A stretch of DNA of 5,254 bases from JBHHYR01 sp046757585 (GTDB lineage: Bacteria; Desulfobacterota; Binatia; HRBIN30): contig JBHHYR010000254.1 in the NCBI GenBank assembly GCA_046757585.1, forward strand, positions 1-5,254, in the 5' to 3' direction. Each line of letters opens with the position of its first letter. The first letter of the stretch is position 1. The notes under the pieces were generated by a model, which saw only the letters and a program-made list of their open reading frames with translations, was not told the origin of the DNA and searched no databases. The translations under genes were made by a program, and so were the position numbers. Of the stretch, positions 1 through 5,254 are shown in pieces.

Positions 1-2
1 TG

Positions 3-1118
3 CAGCGTGTTGCGCGTATGCAGGGGGACATGAGACTGCTTCAACAGGCAGTCGGCGAGGCTCGGGACGCGCCGCCTCAACACCCTGCGTCCCCGGCACA
101 CGAGGGTGTGCAGGCCCGGAGCCGGTGGCTCCGGCCCGCACTGCTGGTGGCGGCGCTCACACTCGCAACCGTGGCAGCCCTGGCAACGGTGCGGTGGCGA
201 GAAGCCATGGTGCACCCACACACACCAGCGACTCGGGCAGTCGCCATTGACGTCGCTCGGCGAGTTGGGCCGCCCGAGGCGCAGCAACCCGTGAAGGTAA
301 CGCCGAGGGTTGCGACTACGGAGGCTCGTAGCGTATCGCGCCCGGCACCAGCCCAGCTTGCGGCGGTCCCAGAGCCCCCCCTTCCTCCGCCTCCCGCAAG
401 GCTTGTGGCGCTCGATCCTCGGGGCGCCACCGCGTGCGTGCTCGAACCGGCGCAGCATCGCCTGTGCGTCTACCGGGGAACGGCTGCTGGCATCGTCCCC
501 GATGCGTGTTACGCCGTGGTCGTGCCGCGACGCCAGCACTGGCCGCAGTGGCTGGTCACCGCCGAGCTGACCTCCCGTCAAATGAGCCTGGTCGATACGA
601 CAGGCCGGCTCCGGTTCCAGGTGGTCCCGGCCGGGGAGGCCGCCGGGAGTCCGAGCGCGTTGCAACTGCGCACGGCAGATTTCGCCGCTCTGGCGGCCAC
701 CGTGACCCGGTGGCGCACGGGCTGGGTGGTACGCTCCGCCAGCCCGACAGCGGCGTCCGCTCCGCCCGCAGCCGCCGTGCGCGCCGCCGTGGAGCACTGG
801 CGCCAGGCTTGGGAGCACAAGCAGCTGGCTGACTACGTGAGCTCTTACGCGAAGTCCTTTCGCTCACCGCAGGATTCGGATCGGGCACACTGGAAAGCGC
901 GCAAGCGCGCGCTCTTTGCCCGCAGCGGGTCCATCAGCATACGCCTGGCCGGTGTGAGCGCTTTCTTGCTGGACGAAGGCCGAACGGTGCTCACCACTTT
1001 CGAGCAGACCTACCGGTCAGATATCTTCGCCTCACGGGCCTTCAAGGTCCTGCGCTGGCAGCACGAGGACGGGAGATGGACGATTGCCGCCGAGACGGTG
1101 TTGCGCGAGCAGTCGTGA
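3..1118 (+). CDS. Membrane-anchored protein with C-terminal NTF2-like (Csd6 C-terminal-like) domain, probably 5'-partial
   Basis: Residues are numbered from the first in-frame ATG (base 18), giving 366 aa. Residues 1-35 are polar and cytoplasmic; 38-58 form one hydrophobic helix flanked by Arg; 84-127 are a Pro/Ala/Val-rich periplasmic spacer; 128-235 form a compact domain I do not recognise, with Cys140, Cys150 and Cys164; 253-366 resemble NTF2-like domains. The last part has the pattern W..AW..K....Y...Y...F, then W..RKR, a G-R-T-V-L-T-T-F-Q-Y strand and a final G-R-W-T-I-A-E strand, as in the C-terminal domain of Csd6-type YkuD proteins. That domain usually binds a ligand or partner rather than catalysing. 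No stop precedes ATG 18 in frame, and neither ATG 18 nor ATG 30 has a well-spaced Shine-Dalgarno, so the gene probably starts outside the window. It converges on the BON gene, with 42 bases between the stops. The domain call is by eye and moderately sure; the role is inferred from context. Confidence 0.75.
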   Translation, partial: QRVARMQGDMRLLQQAVGEARDAPPQHPASPAHEGVQARSRWLRPALLVAALTLATVAALATVRWREAMVHPHTPATRAVAIDVARRVGPPEAQQPVKVTPRVATTEARSVSRPAPAQLAAVPEPPLPPPPARLVALDPRGATACVLEPAQHRLCVYRGTAAGIVPDACYAVVVPRRQHWPQWLVTAELTSRQMSLVDTTGRLRFQVVPAGEAAGSPSALQLRTADFAALAATVTRWRTGWVVRSASPTAASAPPAAAVRAAVEHWRQAWEHKQLADYVSSYAKSFRSPQDSDRAHWKARKRALFARSGSISIRLAGVSAFLLDEGRTVLTTFEQTYRSDIFASRAFKVLRWQHEDGRWTIAAETVLREQS

Positions 1119-1160
1119 CCGCCGCGGACTCATCGCACGCGGCCGGAGGGATGGACCCGC
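1119..1160. terminator. Possible weak bidirectional hairpin between convergent genes
   Basis: The 42 bases between two convergent stop codons contain a perfect 6-bp inverted repeat, GCCGCG at 1121-1126 and CGCGGC at 1138-1143, with an 11-base loop. No T-tract follows on either strand, so it is not a standard intrinsic terminator. The position is right for a shared transcription end, but in GC-rich DNA a 6-bp stem can arise by chance. Confidence 0.22.
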
Positions 1161-1889
1161 TCAGCGTTTGGCCATTGTCGCTGCGGACGGGGCGACCAGC
1201 TGATTAACAACGAAGACGCCGTCGTCGATGCCCGCCAATGCCTGCTCCGCTGCCCTCCGCCCGCGGGGCGTTGCGACTCCGCGCAGCCAAACCCAGCCGT
1301 CCTTCACTGAGAAGCTCACACGGGCACCAGCGAGCTCATGACATCCGCCCAAACGCAGGCGTACCAGGGCCGCCAGTTGCTCGTCCGTGAGTTGCGCCCG
1401 GCCGAGACCGAAGCCGTCGCCGCGTTCCTCTAAGACGACCGGGCCAGCCGCCCTCCGCGCGGCAACGTCTGGGTCCCGAGCGGTCGCCTCACTTACGCCG
1501 GTGACGCGCGGCAGGATCAGACTCGCAATCAGGACGGCCGTTGCCGCCAAGGGCCAGCGTGGTCTGACCCGCACGGATTGCCGCACCTCGTCCGGTTCGT
1601 GAGAGAGCTGGCGCTCCACAACGCACTTGAGGGCCGCCATCACGTCCGGGGATGCTCTCGTGAGCTCGTCCCGTAACACGGCTGCCACCAGCGGTTGCAG
1701 CAGCGCCGGATCGCGCCATGCAAGCTGCTGCGTTTCAAGTTCCCGCCGCACGGCCGCCACATCGCGCTGCAAACCATCGCTTGCGTGCTGAAGTTGCGCC
1801 AGGACTTCTGGCACCTCTCCCAGTACGATGCGACGCACGCACCCGATCACACCGCCCACCCATCCCTGCATCCGCGCTGGCATCCTCAT
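1161..1889 (-). CDS. Single-pass membrane protein with periplasmic BON domain
   Basis: Product of 242 aa from ATG 1889. Residues 8-25 are weakly amphipathic; 27-55 are rich in Leu, Gln, Arg and Glu and could form a coiled coil; 60-105 look helical and charged; 112-130 form one transmembrane helix preceded by an Arg cluster, placing the N-terminus in the cytoplasm; 131-165 are a linker. Residues 169-232 match a BON domain: a Leu-rich helix, a V-S-F-S-V strand, the G-W-V-W-L-R-G-V hairpin, a helix rich in Ala and Arg, and a closing G-V-F-V-V-N-Q-L strand. BON domains (OsmY, BamE-unrelated secretins, channel proteins) associate with membranes or envelope proteins. The gene follows the YkuD gene by 38 bases and is probably co-transcribed. 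ATG 1889 is preferred over the in-frame GTG codons at 1898, 1895 and 1892 because it lies 8 bases from AGGAGG. Its exact role is unknown; a structural or scaffolding part in the envelope is likely. Confidence 0.8.
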   Translation of the reverse strand: MRMPARMQGWVGGVIGCVRRIVLGEVPEVLAQLQHASDGLQRDVAAVRRELETQQLAWRDPALLQPLVAAVLRDELTRASPDVMAALKCVVERQLSHEPDEVRQSVRVRPRWPLAATAVLIASLILPRVTGVSEATARDPDVAARRAAGPVVLEERGDGFGLGRAQLTDEQLAALVRLRLGGCHELAGARVSFSVKDGWVWLRGVATPRGRRAAEQALAGIDDGVFVVNQLVAPSAATMAKR

Positions 1890-1897
1890 CACCACCA

Positions 1898-1907
1898 CCT
1901 CCTCCTC
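1898..1907 (-). promoter_or_regulatory. Ribosome binding site of the BON gene
   Basis: Read on the - strand this is GAGGAGGAGG, a very strong Shine-Dalgarno. The AGGAGG at 1903-1898 leaves 8 bases before ATG 1889. It overlaps the first of three GTG codons, which makes a start at GTG 1898 implausible. It sits in the 38-base gap after the YkuD stop, so the BON gene has its own translation initiation within the probable operon. Confidence 0.7.
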
Positions 1908-1927
1908 GTTTCTTGTTAGCTGACCTC

Positions 1928-3502
1928 TTACGGCGTCACGGCTGCGAGCGATACTATGGTCTGATTCCCCTCGCGCACGATCCGATACTGCGTTGGCGCG
2001 CGCAGCTTGATCACGAGCCGCGTCAGAGGCGGATCAAGCTGCGCCTGCGCGATCCATACGCCTTCGATCCAATGACCATGACCTGGGACAACGGTAGGGA
2101 GTGGGGAGGCACGCACGCCCGGGAGGTCGAGGTACAGGTGGTTGGTGAGGTCCGATCGATAGCTGCGCACTTCCGCCGGACCGGAGGTTTCAATCACAAC
2201 TCGCGGTGGCTGTTCATCTTCCGGTACGCGGACCCTCATGAGGGCAACCGGCCGCGCGGGCAGCACTGCGGCCAGCTTCTCGTTCCACTCGGCTGCTGAC
2301 ATCAGCGGTGTGCGCTCGGTCGCGACAACCTGCCACCGCTTTGCACGCTTCACGAAATCACGGACGACTGTGGTGCCGTTACGATGCATCACGACCGTGT
2401 AATCAGAATCACCGACCACGGCGAGTAACCCCGTAACGGGCACGTCATGGAGCACGGCCTGTACCGTCGATTTCCACTCAGCAACGGGCCGGTAGGACAC
2501 TTCCTCGGCAAGCAACACTGGCGTCACGCCCGGCCGCGTTTTCCGGGCGAGTGTCACCATGTCCTCGTTCCGCAGAACGATACACCCTTGCGTGTCTCGC
2601 CAGGTGAACGGGGAGCCGATGCGGTCGGAACCATGAAACCAGATGCCATATCCGTCTCGGCGCAGCCGGCGGTCCCAAGCATTGGGATAGCTCAGAGGCA
2701 GCGCGAGCGCTCCATAGCGCTCAGGAAGATCGTCCCCGTGGAGAAGGTCCGAGATGACATATACTCCGTTGGGCGTCCGCCGGTCACCGCGGTGCCGCTT
2801 GGCTCCCGGCCTTCGCCCGGTAGTGCAAGGGAACGTCTGGAGCAGCACAAGATCGCTGCCGTGCCGGCCATACAGCCGTACCGTTTGCGTCTGCTTCTCC
2901 ACCACCACGGCGTTAGCGACATCCGGGGCGAGAAAGATTGGGGGAACCACCGGCACGGCTGCCGACGCAGGCGGGACTGGCGGCGGGCTGAAGAGCGCCT
3001 TCAGATCTGGGCTGAGCTCTGCGACTGCGCCGAGGCCTCGAACCCTCTCTTCCAGTGCTGCGTCTGGACGACCCTGTCGTAAGGCATCCTGGTAACCGGC
3101 CCACGCCTGAGCCAAATGGAAATCCGCCAGCCACGCGCGGGCTGTCGGTTCTAGTTCGGCCGCCCGGCGAAAGGCCGCCTCGGCGGCGTCCTCTCCGCCG
3201 TTTACCGCCTGCAGATAACCCACGAGGCGGTGGTACTTCGCCACGTCCGGTTGCAGGCGTACCGCCTCTTCAGCGGCGGCGACAGCGCGCCCGAGATCTC
3301 CATCGCGAAAGAGCCAGCCAGCGAGCTCGGCAAACCCGGCGGCATCGTTCGGTGCCCTCCGGATGTGCTCCAGCGCCTCGCTGCGTTCCCCGGCGAAGTC
3401 AGAACGGCCCGACGCCCCTGGCGTGGAAACGAGCAGAGCCGTCACACCAACGCTCGCGACCCAGGCGATCCAGGAGAGCCAGCGGAGCAACGTGGGCCGC
3501 AT
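1928..3502 (-). CDS. TPR - YkuD L,D-transpeptidase/carboxypeptidase - AMIN protein
   Basis: Product of 524 aa from ATG 3502. Residues 4-25 are a signal anchor or signal peptide; 51-120 hold two TPR units, with a degenerate third to about 166; 172-194 are a Pro-rich hinge; 197-331 are the YkuD catalytic domain; 333-431 are an unassigned segment; 432-522 match an AMIN domain. The YkuD core has G-x-R-x-T-P-x-G-x-Y (about 239-248), F-H-G with His290, and T-Q-G-C with the presumed nucleophile Cys307, followed by I-V-L-R-N-E-D. Replacement of the usual Arg after C-I, and the N-E-D ending, resemble the YafK/Csd6 branch more than the ErfK/YbiS branch. The family acts on peptide stems of periplasmic peptidoglycan, by L,D-transpeptidation, L,D-carboxypeptidation or removal of attached protein; which applies here cannot be read from sequence. 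AMIN domains direct enzymes to peptidoglycan or division sites. The start is ATG 3502 rather than upstream in-frame TTG 3520 because a good ribosome site precedes it. The gene leads an apparent operon with the BON gene. Confidence 0.93.
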   Translation of the reverse strand: MRPTLLRWLSWIAWVASVGVTALLVSTPGASGRSDFAGERSEALEHIRRAPNDAAGFAELAGWLFRDGDLGRAVAAAEEAVRLQPDVAKYHRLVGYLQAVNGGEDAAEAAFRRAAELEPTARAWLADFHLAQAWAGYQDALRQGRPDAALEERVRGLGAVAELSPDLKALFSPPPVPPASAAVPVVPPIFLAPDVANAVVVEKQTQTVRLYGRHGSDLVLLQTFPCTTGRRPGAKRHRGDRRTPNGVYVISDLLHGDDLPERYGALALPLSYPNAWDRRLRRDGYGIWFHGSDRIGSPFTWRDTQGCIVLRNEDMVTLARKTRPGVTPVLLAEEVSYRPVAEWKSTVQAVLHDVPVTGLLAVVGDSDYTVVMHRNGTTVVRDFVKRAKRWQVVATERTPLMSAAEWNEKLAAVLPARPVALMRVRVPEDEQPPRVVIETSGPAEVRSYRSDLTNHLYLDLPGVRASPLPTVVPGHGHWIEGVWIAQAQLDPPLTRLVIKLRAPTQYRIVREGNQTIVSLAAVTP

Positions 3503-3508
3503 TACAGG

Positions 3509-3515
3509 CCCTCCC
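3509..3515 (-). promoter_or_regulatory. Ribosome binding site of the YkuD gene, fixing its start
   Basis: On the - strand this reads GGGAGGG and ends 6 bases before ATG 3502. An in-frame TTG at 3520 would place this site inside the coding region and add six residues before the hydrophobic anchor, so ATG 3502 is the better start. Confidence 0.65.
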
Positions 3516-3562
3516 GGCAAGAAGCGCCGGTCACATGTGCTGGCTCAGTAGAGTGTGTGGTT

Positions 3563-3592
3563 GAGCGCGTGCGCAGTACGAGATACGCGCTC
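3563..3592. repeat. Perfect 8-bp inverted repeat upstream of the YkuD operon
   Basis: GAGCGCGT (3563-3570) and ACGCGCTC (3585-3592) are exact reverse complements separated by 14 bases. The arm centres are 22 bp apart, about two helical turns, as expected for an operator bound by a dimer on one DNA face. The repeat lies about 60 bases upstream of ATG 3502, so it could instead be a hairpin in the 5' leader. No known regulator's site was recognised. Confidence 0.4.
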
Positions 3593-4084
3593 GCCTCGGG
3601 ATCTCTGACGCGAACCCCGAGTCGCACCACCGCACGCCCAGCTCCCCTCCCTGCAGCTCTGGTGGTGTAGATTGCCGCCAACCCCATAACCACCCCTCCA
3701 CGTGCTAGGTGTATACGCCCGCCGCGTCGCCGCCGTCAACCCGACAGGTGCGCGCATCCCGGCGGCGCTCTGAGGCTCTCCCACGGGAGCTCGACCACCA
3801 GCACGCTGCTACAGCGTATGGCATGCAAGGGCGCAGCTTCCTCCCGGCAGTGGGCACCGCCGGAATGTGTCTGGTTCGGCAACTTCAGAGCACTGCGCAC
3901 GGAAGTCGGCGAGCAGTGGGCGTGTCAAATTTCGAACAGTTTAGACGGGAGCATCGGCACGACGATGGCGTCATTCCCACCTTCGGTACCTGCTGCGGTT
4001 CGTGGTTCCCGCGGCATGTTCCTTGGTCATTTCGTCCGCCGTGCACCCCGCAGGACGCAAGCATCACTCCCTGACAGTCGCCAT

Positions 4085-4088
4085 AGGA
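4085..4088 (+). promoter_or_regulatory. Weak ribosome binding site before ATG 4095
   Basis: AGGA ends 6 bases before ATG 4095. It is short, but it is the only Shine-Dalgarno-like sequence near any candidate start of the LamG gene. It therefore supports ATG 4095, whereas the signal-peptide argument favours an upstream GTG. Confidence 0.35.
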
Positions 4089-4094
4089 TTCCTC

Positions 4095-5254
4095 ATGGCT
4101 ACCCTGCCCACCGCGCGTCCCACTCTGGCCTTCAGTGCCCGGTTGGCGTGGTCGGGCGTCCCCGAGGCCACTGGGTACAAGGTGTACGTTCGCCAAAGTA
4201 ACCAGCCGTACGGAGCGGGCACCGATGTCGGAAGCCTCACCGCGGATGCTGATGGCTTGGTTGCGTACGTGATCAGCGGGCTGCCGACGAACGTGAGCAA
4301 CTTCTTCGCTGTGACAAGCTACAATGCGACGAGAAGCGAGAGCGGGCTGTCCAACGAATTGTCACTGATGGTTACGGCTACGCCGAATCCGCCCGCGACA
4401 CCTACCCCGCCCTCCGTCTCTCCCGTTGCATCAACGCCGACCGCAACCCAGACGGCACCACCACCCGCTTCACAGACCCCCACCGCGACGTTTCCACCCA
4501 ACGCCGTACGGACCCCAGGCCTGATCGCGGCATACTCGTTCGACGAAGCGGCTGGAGAGACGGTGTATGACTCGTCAGGGACTGGAAACAACGGCACCTT
4601 TGGGGTTCCGGTTACGAGGACCACCGATTCGAAGTACGGGAGCGGGGCGCTGTCATTCCCAGGTACAGCCGGCAGTTACGTTACGGTGCCCCATTCGGCA
4701 TCGTTGGAGGTGCCTTCGGCGATCACCCTGGAGGCGTGGGTGTATCCGACCGTCCTCGATGGCAACCTCCGCCTGATCCTGGCCAAAGAGATGCGCACCC
4801 CGAGCAACGATAGCGCATGGGCCTTCTACGGACCGGGTTGGGACGGGGCAAATAAGCCCGCAGGACTCTTGTTCGACAACGACACGAACACCTGGTTCGC
4901 CTGTCGTGGCAACACGGATCTGTCCCCGAACCTGTGGAACCATGTGGCCATTACGTACGACAGAGCGACCGGAAAGCAGATTGTCTATGTCAATGGGAGC
5001 GTGGATAGAACGTGCTTCCAAGGATCCCATAACATAAAGGTCTCCGACCGGCCGCTGCGTATCGGCGGCATCAGCTTGTGGAACGCCTATTTCATTGGCC
5101 GCATCGACGAAGTGCGCATCTGGAATTACGCCCGGTCAGCCGCGGAGGTCCAGAGTGACCGTGACACGCCAGTCGGAACGCCACCTTCAAGCGTAACCCA
5201 CACGGCTACCGCCACACGGACTGCAACCCATACCGCACCCCCCACAGCCACCGC
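4095..5254 (+). CDS. Secreted FN3 - LamG modular protein, 3'-partial
   Basis: The frame is open to the window edge: 386 complete codons from ATG 4095. Residues 17-95 match a fibronectin type III domain (R-L-A-W-S-G-V-P-E-A-T-G-Y-K-V-Y-V start, Y-V-I-S-G-L and F-F-A-V-T-S-Y-N strands, S-G-L-S-N-E close). Residues 96-138 are a Pro/Thr/Ser linker. Residues 142-357 are a LamG/concanavalin-like domain: G-L-I-A-A-Y-S-F-D-E, D-S-S-G-G-N-N-G-T, T-L-E-A-W-V-Y-P, W-N-H-V-A-I-T-Y-D, Y-V-N-G and I-D-E-V-R-I-W-N-Y-A-R-S in the usual order. Cys270 and Cys307 could form a disulfide. From 361 a second Thr/Ala/Pro linker runs off the edge, so more domains probably follow. Such proteins are exported and bind carbohydrate or surfaces; no catalytic domain is visible. 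ATG 4095 gives no good signal peptide; starting at in-frame GTG 4041 gives a basic stretch (G-R-K-H-H) followed by a hydrophobic run. The in-frame stop upstream is TAG 3942-3944. Confidence 0.85.
   Translation, partial: MATLPTARPTLAFSARLAWSGVPEATGYKVYVRQSNQPYGAGTDVGSLTADADGLVAYVISGLPTNVSNFFAVTSYNATRSESGLSNELSLMVTATPNPPATPTPPSVSPVASTPTATQTAPPPASQTPTATFPPNAVRTPGLIAAYSFDEAAGETVYDSSGTGNNGTFGVPVTRTTDSKYGSGALSFPGTAGSYVTVPHSASLEVPSAITLEAWVYPTVLDGNLRLILAKEMRTPSNDSAWAFYGPGWDGANKPAGLLFDNDTNTWFACRGNTDLSPNLWNHVAITYDRATGKQIVYVNGSVDRTCFQGSHNIKVSDRPLRIGGISLWNAYFIGRIDEVRIWNYARSAAEVQSDRDTPVGTPPSSVTHTATATRTATHTAPPTAT
5175..5254 (+). repeat. Degenerate Thr/Ala/Pro-coding linker repeat
   Basis: This tail of the LamG gene is made of irregular ACC/ACA/GCC/CCC triplets encoding Thr-Ala-Thr and Thr-His-Thr-Ala units. 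It resembles the linker at 4380-4508 between the FN3 and LamG domains. Such stretches are flexible, often glycosylated spacers in exported proteins and tend to vary in length. It is cut by the window edge, so its full extent is unknown. Confidence 0.5.

Larger units (their letters stand above)
3503..4094. other. Divergent intergenic region without a convincing gene
   Basis: About 590 bases separate the YkuD start from the FN3/LamG start. Open frames exist on both strands, but their translations are Arg/Pro/Ser-rich, low in hydrophobic periodicity, lack recognisable motifs and have no good ribosome site; they look like chance frames in GC-rich DNA. The region must hold the promoters for both divergent genes, but I found no sigma-70 pair I would defend. 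Notable contents are the inverted repeat at 3563-3592 and a short AT-rich patch at 3926-3945 containing TTCGAA. The last 150 bases (3945-4094) are open in the frame of the LamG gene and may include its true N-terminus. Confidence 0.55.

Noticed and set aside
1718..2299. 193-codon + strand frame
   Set aside because: It lies antisense across the BON and YkuD-AMIN genes, whose domain content is clear; its own translation shows no domain.
3661..3694. GGTGGT (3661-3666) and ACCACC (3689-3694) inverted repeat
   Set aside because: A 6-bp stem with a 22-base loop and no extension is expected by chance in this composition.
3545..3784. Small - strand frame upstream of the YkuD gene
   Set aside because: Composition and lack of motif or ribosome site suggest a chance frame, and it overlaps the likely promoter region.
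3901..3929. TTGACA on the - strand at 3929-3924 as a sigma-70 -35 box
   Set aside because: About 17 bases downstream there is no -10-like hexamer, and the position is more than 400 bases from the YkuD start.
3503..4094. Riboswitch, small RNA or tRNA in the long intergenic region
   Set aside because: I found no cloverleaf, no recognisable riboswitch core and no hairpin followed by a T-tract.
3709..4201. Two overlapping + strand frames in the intergenic region (3709-4074 and 3818-4201)
   Set aside because: Their translations are Arg/Pro/His-rich with no motif or ribosome site, and the second overlaps the clear FN3 coding region in another frame.
4380..4508. Pro/Thr-coding linker as a tandem repeat or CRISPR-like array
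   Set aside because: There is no fixed repeat unit or spacer; it is a low-complexity interdomain linker in a clear reading frame.

Overview
This GC-rich window reads as an environmental, probably two-membrane (Gram-negative) bacterium. The evidence is a YkuD peptidoglycan enzyme ending in an AMIN domain, a membrane-anchored BON protein, and a secreted FN3/LamG protein with Pro/Thr linkers of the type common in deltaproteobacteria-like and other uncultured lineages. The taxonomic guess is weak. I see no RNA genes, CRISPR array, transposase, integrase or plasmid functions.

Layout: (1) Bases 1-1118, + strand: a membrane protein with one transmembrane helix, a proline-rich spacer, an unidentified middle domain and a C-terminal NTF2-like domain resembling the C-terminal domain of Csd6-type L,D-carboxypeptidases. 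Its frame is open at the left edge, so it is probably the 3' part of a longer gene. (2) Bases 1161-1889, - strand: a protein with a cytoplasmic helical region, one transmembrane helix and a periplasmic BON domain. (3) Bases 1928-3502, - strand: a signal-anchored TPR - YkuD - linker - AMIN protein. Genes 3 and 2 lie in that order on the - strand, 38 bases apart, and look like an operon; gene 1 converges on it. (4) Bases 3503-4094: a divergent intergenic region with no convincing gene, holding a perfect 8-bp inverted repeat upstream of the YkuD gene. (5) Bases 4095 to the right edge, + strand: a secreted modular protein (FN3 - Pro/Thr linker - LamG - second Pro/Thr linker), cut by the window end.

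Interpretation: genes 1-3 look like a small envelope module. In Csd6-type proteins the YkuD catalytic domain and an NTF2-like domain are in one polypeptide. Here an NTF2-like domain is on a separate membrane protein next to a YkuD enzyme that carries TPR and AMIN domains instead. The NTF2-like and BON proteins would both project into the periplasm, where the YkuD enzyme acts on peptidoglycan. The LamG gene is divergently placed and may be unrelated to the module.
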